Of a DNA stretch of 64,000 bases, positions 43,601 to 54,811 are shown piece by piece. The stretch's first letter is position 1. The number at the start of each line of letters is the position of its first letter. The DNA lies in the NCBI GenBank assembly GCA_029204045.2, contig JAQNDB010000492.1, positions 16,908 through 80,907 on the forward strand. The letters are read 5' to 3'. This DNA comes from Tillandsia leiboldiana (Eukaryota; Streptophyta; Magnoliopsida; Poales; Bromeliaceae). The notes under the pieces are model-generated. The model saw only the letters and a program-made list of their open reading frames with translations, had not been told where the DNA came from and ran no database searches. Position numbers and translations under genes: made by a program.

Positions 43601-44361
43601 ATCACATCGGCGCGGCTTATTTGCCCGATGATGAGGGCGGCAGCAGGAACTTTGCTATCACATCGGCGCGGCTTTCTTGCCCGATGATGAGGGCGGTACA
43701 GATTGGGTTCATCTGGGACGGTTGGTTATTGTTGCTTACGGTTATTCCAGTCTAGGACTGTGTTTTAGAGGCATAGTAGTGGTAGATTTCCCTTTTTCAG
43801 CGGTTTTATTTCTTACCACTCTTCTTTCCTTTTTGCCTCTGGTAGACCTAGTGGGTGTGTCAGAGCTTGAGGTTTTACCCACTAGGGGAGGCTACTGGTT
43901 TACTAGTAGTTCTCACCCCCATTCTTCTTTCCTCTTTTTCTTCTTCCTTGTTTTGCAGTGTCTTCTGCGGGTGCTGCTGGGCTTTCAGCGGCGGGTCGAG
44001 GAGAGAGGACGGCTGAGTAGATAGATCTCGAGGCAGGATGAGCGAGTTAGCTGGACTGTTGGTGTACCCAGGTTTCCTCAGACGGTTGTACTTTTACATT
44101 TGGGACTGGCTTTTGCCAGTAGGTTGTATTTATTTTGGTGAGCTGGGAGAGACTGATGTATCATTTATACAGATGTATTGTATTTTATTTCCAGCTTCAG
44201 TCTGAGATGTATTAGATTTTAGTTCAGCTCTGTTTTTATTGCTCTTTTATTGTTATCTCTTATATCTGAGCAGGTTTGGCGCTTCGTGTACACGGGAAAT
44301 ACCGTGTGCACGGCGGATCTGTAGACGGGCCCGGGTTCTGGTTTACACCCGGGGCGTGACA
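40694..44361 (+). mobile_element. Solo LTR F (forward gypsy) inside H gag-pol
   Basis: 3668 bp, TGTGATGACCTGGATCTC..GGGGCGTGACA, flanked by GCAAA at 40689-40693 and 44362-44366. No interior. TATAAATAG at 41636. CACGTG motifs near 41170-41400, including CGTGG-N9-GTTGG at 41286-41304. Hairpin H1 near 43892-43909 (CTACTGG/CTAGTAG over TTTA) and H2 at 44286-44311 (GTGTACACGG/CCGTGTGCAC). ORFs inside, including GC-rich ones at 41058-41981, are not genes. Confidence 0.92.
41636..41644 (+). promoter_or_regulatory. TATA box of LTR F
   Basis: TATAAATAG just downstream of the GC-rich G-box region. Confidence 0.7.
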
Positions 44362-45200
44362 GCAAAGGTGAAATTTTTCCTTGTCTCGTTGTTAATATTT
44401 CCTTGCATGCATATGATAATTCGTCTTGGTACCTGGATAGCGGATGTTCCCGTCATATGACCGGTGACAAAAACTGCTTTCAAAATTTTGAGAAAATCTC
44501 CGGAGGACTTGTAGTTTTCGGAGACGGTCAGTCTTCCAAAATTGTTGGAAAAGGAACTGTAGCTATTCCGGATGGCCCGGTACTGAATAATGTGTTATTT
44601 GTTGAAGGCCTTAAGACTAACCTCATAAGTATCAGTCAACTTTGTGACAATGGTTTTTCAGTTAATTTTTCATCTATTGAATGTGTTGTAACTGATAAGG
44701 ACCATGTTTTCTTTTTAAAGGGGGTTACATCTGAAAACAATTGTTATGTTGTTCCCAATAAAATTTCTGAAAATTGTAACTTAGCCTCTTTGAATAATGA
44801 AACACTTTGGCATGAAAGGCTAGGTCACATAAACTTTAAGGAACTTGCTAGAATTTCAAACAAAGACGTGGTCAAGGGGGTTCCAAAACTTTCACTTAAA
44901 CTAAACATTGTGTGTGGTGGTTGCCAAAAGGGAAAACAATCCAGGACTGCACACAAGAGCTTGAACCACGTTGGTACTAAACGGCCTTTGGAACTATTGC
45001 ACATGGATTTAATGGGGCCAACACGTCAACCATCTTTGGGAGGAATCATCTCATGTACCTCCGAGTACTCCGTTACCTCAAACGTTACGCATCTCCAAGG
45101 ATCATCCGGAATCTAATATTATTGGAGACCCACAAGAAGGTGTCAGGACTCGGAGACAGTTGGTTTGTGGATTCGCTTGTTACGTTTCCTTAATCGAACC
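44362..45200 (+). pseudogene. Protease and integrase N-terminus of H, core deleted
   Basis: Reads copia protease text W-Y-L-D-S-G-C-S-R-H-M-T-G, then the gag-pre-integrase zinc region (LWHERLGHINF, CGGCQKGK) and LELLHMDLMGP, which carries the first integrase catalytic Asp. About five residues later the reading breaks off. The following ~100 bases correspond to the stretch just before reverse transcriptase, in another frame. The D,D-35-E core is thus deleted and the element cannot make its own integrase. Confidence 0.85.
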
Positions 45201-46520
45201 AAAAAGCTTTTCAGGATGACTACTGGACTGAAGCAATGCAGGAAGAGCTCCATCAGTTTGAACGCAACAAAGTATGGGAATTAACGACGCCTCCGAAGCA
45301 ACACAATGTGATTGGTACTAAATGGATTTTCAAGAACAAGAAAAATGAGGATGGTACCATCATCAGGAACAAAGCACGTTTAGTTGCTCAAGGCTACTCT
45401 CAAATAGAAGGTATAGACTTTGATGAAACTTTTGCCCCTGTAGCTAGACTCGAGTCCATTCGTATCTTATTCGCTATTGCTTGTCACTTTAAAATAAAAC
45501 TCTTTCAAATGGACGTTAAGAGCGCGTTTTTAAATGGGTTTTTAAATGAGGAAGTTTATGTGGCTCAACCGAAAGGTTTTGTAGACTGTAAACTACCTAA
45601 CCATATTTTTCGTTTGAAAAAGACTCTTTACGGCTTAAAACAAGCACCGCGAGCGTGGTACGAAAGGTTGACAAAGCACCTTTTGGAGAAGGGCTATACT
45701 CGAGGGGGAGCAGACAGGACTCTCTTTGTGAAGCATTATCAAAATAACTTCATTGTTGCACAAATCTATGTCGATGACATTGTATTTGGAGCAACAAAGG
45801 ATAATGATGCTTCTAAATTCGCTGAAACCATGGAAAGCGAATTTGAGATGTCAATGATGGGCGAACTGACATACTATCTTGGATTGCAAGTGAAACAAAA
45901 TGATGAAGGCATCCATCTGTGTCAATCCAAGTATGCAAAGGAGTTGGTAAAGAAATTCGGATTAGAAAATTCTAAAGATTTTCCGACTCCTATGGGAACT
46001 AGCAATAAGGGATTAGGAAGGGAATCTCTTAGTGAGAATGTAGACGAGAAACTTTATCGCAGCATGATTGGAAGTCTACTTTACCTCACAGCTAGTCGCC
46101 CGGATATATCCTTTAGTGTTGGGATTTGCGCGAGATATCAATCAGCACCAAAGGAGGTTCACCTGAAAGCGGTGAAAAGGATCATCCGGTACACCAAAGG
46201 AACCATTAATTTCGGAATTTGGTATCCTATGGGAACAAATCTAGATATTGTTGGATATTCAGATGCCGATTGGGAAGGATCTGTGGATGATCGAAAAAGT
46301 ATGAGTGGTGCATGTTTTTATCTTGGCCATTGCCTTGTTGCATGGCATAGTAAAAAGCAAAACTGCATTGCACTCTCGACTGCCGAAGCGGAATATATCT
46401 CAGCGGGTAGTTGTTCAACTCAACTCATTTAGATGAAAAGCGTGTTGAGCGACTTCCGGATTTCAGCAACTTCGGTAACTGTTTTATGTGACAACACTAG
46501 TGCTATAAACATTTCGAAAA
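45200..46520 (+). pseudogene. Reverse transcriptase/RNase H of H, stop and truncation
   Basis: RVT_2-type RT from DDYWTEAMQEEL, with KWIFKNK, RLVAQGYSQ, DVKSAFLNG, LYGLKQAPRAWY and the catalytic Y-V-D-D (45767-45778), then RNase H with YSDADWEG and AEAEYIS. TAG at 46430-46432 replaces the Trp codon expected in the CTQLxWM motif. After it TSAINISKNP is still readable and the frame stops at about 46520 at the inverted junction. RT itself looks uninterrupted. Confidence 0.9.
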
Positions 46521-46578
46521 ACCCTGGGAAGAAGATAAGGATAAAAAACTGTCCGTTTCTGGAAATTTTCACGACGGC

Positions 46579-46798
46579 GATCCGGATCGGATTAGCTGTG
46601 ATCCGGATCGTCGTAACGAGTCAGGCAATTCCAGAGAAACAGGGTTCGGGATCCGGATTGTAATGCACGATCCAGATAGTTCATGTATTTCAGCAAATTC
46701 CCATGTTCGGGATCCGGATCGAAATGACTATGATCCGGATCGGATTTGCCAATGAACAAGCACCCTTCGGGATCCGGATTGGACTGTCTGATCCGGAT
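46579..46798 (-). promoter_or_regulatory. Eight GATCCGGATC-type sites, element I LTR
   Basis: Near 46579/46600, 46649/46669 (one decayed to GATCCAGATA), 46710/46731 and 46770/46789: the same four-pair layout in reverse. Confidence 0.75.
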
Positions 46799-48341
46799 CC
46801 TGAACATGTCCCATGTCCAGTTCTTGATTTTTATGCGATAAAAAATTCTTCCAAGTGTTTCTCCACTACAAGAAGTATTCGGATCACCAAAAATATTTAG
46901 TTAAACTTACCTGATCCTTTTGAATTCTTCTTTCTTGAGATTGAGGTATATGATCCAAACTTCATTCATCTTCAATCTTCAAGACTTAACACTTTCACGA
47001 AATGCGCCAAAACAAAATCCGTAACAATCTCCCCCTTTGGCGGTTTCGTGACAAAACACAGATCCACTAAAGAAAATTCAAAAAAGATATTTTTGTTGCT
47101 ATCACCATACAACAAAAATTTACAATGGAGATCCAATACAAGAGATAAACTCCTAAAAGAGACTCTAGACTTAGACATCTGTACTCTCTGCAAAAAGAAA
47201 TCATTCTTGACAAAAAGAGATCGTTAGATACCTCAAGAATTTTTAGCATTCAAAACCTTACAGAGATAGAGTTTATGCTCACCATGACATTGAGTAATTC
47301 AGATATGTAATAAGATCACAATCAAACATTGACATATCTTCTAAGCAATAAGATTCCAAATGTCATAACTTTGCTTTGTTAGTAATCAAACAACTTGTTA
47401 GTAATAATACATGTCCAAATAGTTAGTCGAATAGTTAGTAGGGACATGCAACAAATCACAAGATAAAACCAGAAGTTGTGATACTTACCTTTCACCAAAG
47501 TCAAAGTGTGTTCAAAGTTCTCACTAAAAGTTCAAAGTTCTCACAACCACATTGTATTAATGTCTCAATTGTTTATACTTCTCTCTCCCCCTTTTTGTCA
47601 CAAAAATTAGCCAAAGATTACAAAACACAAGGAGAGTTAAAAAGTTCAACATAAAGAAACTTTAGAGCTGAATAAAATAACATAAATGCAAAAACTTAAA
47701 AATGTCACGCCCCGAGTTCAAAAACCAGTGTATAAATTTTTTATTTTTTTTTTAAATCAGAGTTGCAAATCAACCAGGGCAATGACAGACCGCCACATAT
47801 ATAGAAGAGTCCCAATCCCCTATGGAATTGAGCCTTTTCTATATATGCACTGTGGTGACCCAGATCTCTGCAGGGCTTCTACAGTGCGATTAGCAGCTTC
47901 TGGAGGCCTATGTGGCATGTCGGCGGTGTTTCTGCACCCATTTGGACTCAAGTGATGGACTTCGGGTGTATAATGGATCACGTGAGTGATCGGAGGACCC
48001 CGTCGGATGTTTAGAAGTGGTTTCGCGCGAAATGGTTATTAAAATTGGACTCAGCGCGAAATTTGAGTAAAGAACACTTCTCCGGGAATTTTCGGCAAAT
48101 TTTAGAAGAGGAATTTGGCAAATCGGACTTCGGATTTGGATTCAGCGCGCGAAAACGGTCAAGATGGACTATTTACTTGTATTTTTCGGAGCCCGGATGA
48201 CCCGGCACGGATTTCGAGGTATTTGGTACTGTTCCGGCCGCCGGAGGGGCGCCGGCGGCGGCGGCGGGCGGCGGAGCGCGGCGGCTGGCGGCGGCGGAGG
48301 CGCGCGGTCCACCGCGGAGGCGTGCACCCGGGCGGAGGGCG

Positions 48342-48602
48342 CGTGGCGCCTTCAGGTTGGCCGGCGCAGTGGGCGCGGTCCACGGAAGAGGCGCGGGTGC
48401 ACGGTGGACCAAGTGGCGACACGTGGCGGCTGGTTGTTGGCGGGTCCTGGTGCGCGCGGTCCACGCAGCGGCAGGGTCTGCCTCGGGATGCGTGCCCGGC
48501 ACGGGGCCGCGGGCGGCGCGGCCGCGCACGTGGGCGCACGTGGGCGCGGCGTGGGCGCGGTCGGAGGCGTCGTGGGGGCGCCACGTGGCGCCCCGTGGTT
48601 GG
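48342..48602 (-). promoter_or_regulatory. ERSE-like repeats in K LTR
   Basis: CGTGG-N9-GTTGG at 48342-48360, 48422-48440 and 48584-48602: exact spacing, with CCAAC instead of CCAAT on the reverse. CACGTG cores near 48419, 48528, 48538, 48582 and 48636. Confidence 0.55.
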
Positions 48603-48825
48603 TCGGGCGCACCGGTGCACGACCTCTGGTCGCGACACGTGGCGTCCCGTGGTTCGTCGCGGTGCGTGCGCCGGGTGCGGGGAGCAGGAATGGGACGCGT
48701 GGCGGGCCTAGGGGATTTCGGGCGTGAACAGTAACGGGCCCGACCCGTTACTGTAGCAGCCCGGAATGCCAAGCGCCCGAAACTTTGGGCCAAAAGTCCA
48801 AAATTCGGATTTTTCGGGCTGGGCC

Positions 48826-48834
48826 TATAAATAG
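48826..48834 (+). promoter_or_regulatory. TATA box of K 5' LTR
   Basis: TATAAATAG after GGGCTGGGCC; repeated at 55786-55794 in the 3' LTR. Confidence 0.75.
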
Positions 48835-51551
48835 CTGTCTTGTGGGGGAGTTTTGCCCCCTTTCCCGAGCTCCCCTGCCCATGGCCCCTTTAGCAAAGTT
48901 GGAGATCTTCATCTTGCGCATCTTCTGGCAGAGGCCCGGATTTTTTGGAAGCCGCGGCGTCGACGACTTCGGCATCGGAGCGCAGTGTGGCGATTTTTCA
49001 TCGGAGGCCCGTTATCGTCGTAGTTTGATCTGAGAGGTCTATAGAGCTACTCTGTCAGTATTTTTGGACGATTTCTGTGGCGTTGGAATCACGAGAGGTA
49101 CGTCTTCGACTTTCGTGTTGATCATCTTGCTGGATTCAGAGTTTATGACACGGTTTTCGAGGCATTTCTAAGCCGCTGTTTTCTGGTGGAGTTTTTGGAC
49201 AGCGGCCCCTTGCCGGAATTTTATCTCCGCACCCGAGTGTCGGATTGAGACGAGCCTATACACTTTTTGGATCTACTCGTCGCAAGGATTATCATTGTAT
49301 TTTTCCGGGATTTTTCTGAGGTTTGCCCGAAGGTATACTATTCCCCTTTTATCTGTGTTTGAGTTTACAGTTGTGTGGTTGTGAGTGTTTGCGCACCTGT
49401 ATTGTGGAATTTGTAACTTGGCCTACGGGGCTCCAAATTGGGCATGCAGGTACCCGTTTCGAAGGTATCGACGCGAGGATCGCAGCAGTATTTTTATTGG
49501 AATTTTTGGAGTTCGTTTTACAGGTGAAAATTTCGCATTTAGGGGACTGTTCCCAGCAGATTTGTGATGCTTGGATTTTATGGAATTAAGTGTATCTTTG
49601 GGTTGTGTTTTTGTACCCAGGAGGTATTGATCACTGTTCCTGTATCGTTGGATTGGTGGGTGTGCAGAGATATCTGTTTCTGGACTGTCTCAGCTGTGCG
49701 ACTCCGGACTGTTAGCATTTTCAGGTGGGTGGCCTTGTCTTCATGACCTATGGACTGTGCATTAATTCTATCTGTGTAGGGACTTGCATGTTATAGATGT
49801 GTTCTATATAGCATGCTAGATTATAGGAATTGATGTTCCTAATGCTGTTAGATGATCATGTGTTTATTTTCCTTCCCTACAAGCTGTTGATTATGGTTAT
49901 CTTGGAACTTGACCTAGCACCCCGTCATATGTTGCATGTGTAACCAGACTAGTAGAAAACCCTCACTTGGGCTAGGGTTATTTCTGCTTTAGACATCCAC
50001 ACTTCTACTTTCCTGGACATAGTGTCCTTCCTCGCCCGGGTAGTGGGCCGAGTGGTCAGGTGTTATCTTTTAGTGTGGGATGCATGTTACACTCGTGCTT
50101 GGGAGCAGAGTGGCGTCTGGTAGATGTAGTTGGTTGTTCATCTGTAGCGGGAGCCGTTTGGGTAGACGGCGGTCCCGAGATGTTTTATTTTTCTTGTTTT
50201 ATCTGTCGCCGCTGTGATAGTGGCAGCGGTAGATCAGTGTTAGCAGGACCTTAAACCCAGAACCTTTTTGGACACACACATGATTTTTGTCAACCAAATA
50301 TTTTCTTCCAAGCATCGTAGGGTCGCCTGAGTCTGTTCCTGTTTGATTGGACGAAGGCATTAGCCCTTCGAGGCTTAGATATAAAACTTGGTTTCAACTG
50401 TTTTCCTAAGCAGAACTAAAAATCATTAAATATGGATTTCTTACAGATCAGATGGCTTCAATAAGAAATGTCACAGTTTTTCCTATAAATTAACCACCGA
50501 GATGATTCGAGTGGTCTGGGTTCTAAGGTCTGCCTTTTCTTGGGACGAGAACAACGAGAGGCTATGCCTAGAGCCTGTTCTTGTTTGATTTGGGTTGTAG
50601 GTTCTAGTCTTTCGGTGTTCCCGGACCCTTCATTGGGTCAGTGGTTGAGATGTTCGGCCTGTTTGGCCTGTTGAGTCAGCTGTTCGCAGTGGATGCGATG
50701 TCGGCCTGTTGAGGCAGTTGTTCGCAGTAGATGCGACGTTTGGCCTGTTTGGCCTGTTGAGACAGTTTCTCGCAGTGGATGCGACTTGGTGCCATGAGTT
50801 GGCAGAGTGTGATCTAGAGGTTGTTTCTCTGATTTAGTGGTGGAGGTGGTTCTCCCACTTAGCCTTGAGGATCTTGGGGTTCTGGCAGATCGAGTCGTGG
50901 AGGTTTCCCGACTCAGCCATGGTCGTGCATTTATCAGATTGAGTCGTTGAGGGTTCTCCGACATAGCTGTGGGAGTGTGTTGGGCTATTCCTGTTCGAGT
51001 CGAGGTTCTTTTTCCGACCGAGTTGCGCTTTGAGCTTGGAGTTACCGATCTGTTTGATCGTGGATCATAGCCTGCATGAGCCACATTTGGCTTGACAGAG
51101 ATACTTTACAGAGATACTTGAGATGGGTTACTTTTTACTCGAGCGGGTCGCTCCCCTCGAGTGCCACTCCGGAGTAGGCGAGACCGGGTTGTTGTACCGG
51201 CGTGAGATTGAGCTTTTCTATCGCGACTTGTCGTTGCATTTGTCCCTCTGGCTGTGCTGGTGTTGGCAGTCATGGACGTCCTACGTAAGTCCGCTCCTCC
51301 GGGACGTAACGGCAGTAGGTTGGCGCAGGCTTGACTGGACCTGATGAGGCAGTCAGTTCAGATTGGGTAATCAGAGATGAGAGTTAGTTGTGGCATCATG
51401 TTCCTTCTGTTCCACTTCTTGAGCATCTAGATAGAGGCATAGTAGCTGTAGAGTTTACTTTTCCCCAGCTTTCCTTACAGCACTGTATTTGTTACTTTAT
51501 GCCTCTAGTAGACTTAGTGGGCAGACCGTTGGGCTTGTTGGCGGCACCCAC

Positions 51552-51578
51552 TGAGAACTACTTGGGACGTAGTTCTCA
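51552..51578 (+). other. Hairpin H1 in K
   Basis: TGAGAACTAC pairs perfectly with GTAGTTCTCA over TTGGGAC. Copy at 58510-58536. Confidence 0.75.
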
Positions 51579-51901
51579 CACCCGTCGTGGTGTATTTTCC
51601 CACAGGGACTTCTACTCCTGTTCCTGCTGCTCCTGTTGCTGCTTCTTCAGATCGAGGTGAGGGAGTCGCGAGCTAGATCCCTACCAGTCGTCGTCCAGAG
51701 AGTAGATGTACCCTTATCATTTTGAGAGTTTCTTGTTGAGAGACCTTGTTGTGAGGTATAGAGTTGTACTTTTCTTTCAGAGTTGAGTGACTTGTACTTT
51801 GGTGAGGACTTTGTATTAATTTATTTTATTTCCAGCAGGTTATTTTCAGCTCTGATATCTGGATAGTTTAGTATCTATCTTTTGCAGGTTTGGCGCTTCG
51901 T

Positions 51902-51923
51902 CTATACGGGGTTCACCGTATGG
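51902..51923 (+). other. Hairpin H2 in K
   Basis: CTATACGG pairs with CCGTATGG over GGTTCA, about 50 bases before the LTR end. Copy at 58860-58881. Confidence 0.7.
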
Positions 51924-51976
51924 GCGGCGGATCTGTTGGCGAGCCCGGGTCGCAGTTTCGACGCCGGGGCGTGACA

Positions 51977-54811
51977 GATTAGAGTGGTATCAGAGCCTAG
52001 GTTGTAGGTCATCGAGGACTCAGAAACCCTAGGCTGGTGGATGGACATTAGGATGACTACGTGAGAGTCGTGACTTTTAGCGAGAGTCCTGATCGAGTTT
52101 TGTACCTCTCCCAAGAGACGGGATGAGTGATTGGCATGTTTATGCTCCTAAGCGATTATGTTGGCTGCAGACAACATAATGTTGTGGAATTGGTAACATG
52201 CCTTAGACTTTCGCTGGATTGGGTCATATGATTGTTGTGTCCTGATGTTTGTTATTGTGCAGTGGACCTACGATGCTTTTGAGACGTCGTGCAGTGAGGA
52301 ATGCGCATTCCGCATCTGATGAGTAACCCGAGCAGCGGGAGGCAGAGCGAGACCCAGGAGTTATGGGTCCAGATGGCACAGATGTCGGAGGCTGTCTGAT
52401 GCCAGGAAGAAGCCATGGAACGTTTGATGCGCTTGTTGGAGCAGAGAGCATAGCTAGTTGCAGTACCGCTTGAGTGTCCTCCAGTACTTTCTTCCTATGC
52501 AGGGGTATCTTCAGTTGTACCAGTGGCGCCGATGGAGCGAGCAGCCCCCTCCGTGCCGACGAGCAGTGCCGAGGCACCGAGGCAGGGTGGATAGTGGATA
52601 GTAGCTGAGCTTCGGGACGTCATTGATCGATGGAGCCAGTCCAGGCAGTTGAACCATCCCGATTCACAGGTTTGAGTTGGAGCCTTTGTAGGCAGAATTG
52701 GGGTTGGTGGTGATGGAGAGACTATCTGAGAGCCTTCATGTGCTAGGGAGTTTATGCAGTTGTTGAACTGCACGCTCCAGGTTTCGAGGGATGAGATGCA
52801 TAGGATATGTTTGACGGGGAATGGTTTGTGCCAGGATACCTTTCAGTGTAGTTGGTCCCTCCGTCTTGGATTATTGACGCTTCGATGGGTAGGCTTTGTG
52901 TGTGGAGCGTGGCGTTGCAGTCCCTTTGGATAGGGATCTGCCGCCAGAGGCGAGTGCTGGATATCGGCGCTTGGCGTCGGGTGATGGAGGACAGACCGAC
53001 CGGTAGCGGCATTTCTGATCTCTTTACCTGGATAGCGAATTTTCGAGATGCCAGAGATCGGGTGGACCCCGACGGCAGCATCAGCATCTATTTCAGAGTA
53101 GCGCAGCGGTAGCGTGGTTTTGTTATCTGCGGAGGACTTTGACCTTCTGCGGGGCAGACGAGAGGAGATTTGGTTGTTGAGGTCGTTAGAGCACACTGGT
53201 TATAGCGACAGTGTGAGAGGTGCTTACGGCGGCACCGGGACCCAAAGATATCTCTGTTGCCACGAGATTCCGGGTGTGATTCCACCTGAGCTGTTGTTAA
53301 TGCCGCCGATTCGGGAGATAGAGTTTAAGTTTGGCGTGGTTCGGGGAACCGCGCCACCCTCGACAGCACCTCATTGGATATTGCCAGTAGAGCTGTGAGA
53401 GCTGATGGCGCAGTTGCAGGGATCTGATGGATCGAGGGGTCTGTTTGACCTAGTGCCACGCCGTTGATATACGGTAGTGATGCCACATCGTTGATACACG
53501 ACTGTGAGGGCCCTTTTATGGTTCGTGTGTAGACAGGTCCGAGTATTATTCTGGACCTTTTGATGGAGTCATACTCCGGCAGTTATTGTTTGGTGCGGGT
53601 ACCTACTTGGAATCAGACAGCCGAGGACCTTGCCTTGATGGCGTTCAGGACACGGTAGGGCATCTTGAGCTCTTAGTGAGGCCAATTGGATTGATTAACG
53701 CCCTGCCACTCTTTGGGTTTGAGGAATTGTGCTCCAGCTGTACTTGATCGCATTGGTAATAAGATCCTCCAGGGATATTATGATCTACTCCCAGAGCGAC
53801 TTGGAGCATGAGGAGCACTGGTGGATGTGTTAGTATGCTGTGTGGATGAAGCTGTATGCCAGGTTATTGGGATACAAGTTTTAGCTTTAGAAGCTTACCT
53901 TCTTGGGTCACATTGTGTTAGCCATAGGAGCGGCGGTGGATTTCCAGCCAATGTGGATGCTATTTGAGTTGGCTGAGATCAACATTTATTGTTGAGGTGA
54001 GGAGCTTGTTGGATTTCGCAGTGCCAGGAGAGCATGGCGAATGGATGATGAGACTAGTACTAGCGCCGATTGCAGCTTTGCCAGAGATGGGAGATGGACC
54101 TTTGTGTTAGTGGTGCCTCCCATAGTGGCTGTGGAGTTACCATTGGGTTATTCTTGTGTATTCAGTATCACCGCGACAGGGCCACTGTGGTGGCGGATAC
54201 CTGGAGCCGGATAGCTTTTCGGGGTTGAGTTTAGTGGTTCCTCAGTTGGCGCTGGGTGGGACCGTTGAGGAACAGGGCTCGAGGTTGTGTCCCTGAGGGT
54301 CCCTTTTGACGGTAGACTGCGGTGAAGCAGTCCATGCGGATGGTCAGGATCCGAGAGTGATTGAGCGAGGACCCTAGCCGATTAGGGCTTCTTTTCTTTG
54401 GATGACCGTATGGTATGTTTCGGATCGCCTGGTTGAGCTGGCACTAGGGAGCGGTTTTGGTGCGTGCTACATTGGTTGTTCTCTCTTTTCCCCCAGCCTT
54501 TTCTTCCACGTCTCAGCTCGGGAGTGTCAGGCTTGTGGATTCCTCGCCCGTGATGGACTCGTTTCCTCTGAGATCTGCGAGTACTTGTGGTACGATGGAC
54601 GCCCGTTGCGAATTCTGGCTCGTGAGATGAGAGAATTACGCAATTTGGGCCATGCCGTACCGGTTTGTTGTTGTTGTTGTGGAGTAATCACGGGGAGAGA
54701 CAGGTGACTCGAGAGCTGGAGACGGCAGTGTTATGTACCTACCCTTGTTTCTGTGGCACCTTTTGGGTTGAGCTAGTTTCGAGGACGAAACTTTCTTTTA
54801 GTGGGGTAGGA
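51977..54811 (+). pseudogene. Decayed interior of K
   Basis: Primer site TGGTATCAGAGC 51985-51996. Gag start remnant near 52273 with stops in the coiled coil (LRVQMAQMSEAV, then a stop). Pre-RT text near 53270-53390 (PPEL.. MPPIREIEF.. APPSTAPHWILP). Chromodomain-side remnant LREYLWYDGRPLRILAREMRELRN near 54560-54630. Purine tract AGTGGGGTAGGA 54800-54811. Most of RT, RNase H and integrase is gone or unreadable. B shares this reduced interior. Confidence 0.8.

Larger units (their letters stand above)
37409..46520 (+). mobile_element. Element H: forward sirevirus (copia), damaged, split by F
   Basis: 5' LTR 37409-38655, primer site 38658, gag, then protease to RNase H. The body is interrupted by solo LTR F and ends abruptly inside RNase H at 46520, where an inverted LTR (element I) begins. 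No own 3' LTR is in the window. The left flank is GTCAC in LTR E. Sirevirus placement rests on the long gag with coiled coil and zinc knuckles and the tRNA-Met primer site. Confidence 0.85.
47851..51976 (+). repeat. 5' LTR of K
   Basis: 4126 bp. Order: start motif, GC-rich G-box region (48230-48720), TATAAATAG 48826-48834, long transcribed part, hairpin H1 51552-51578, hairpin H2 51902-51923. ORFs are not genes. Confidence 0.95.
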
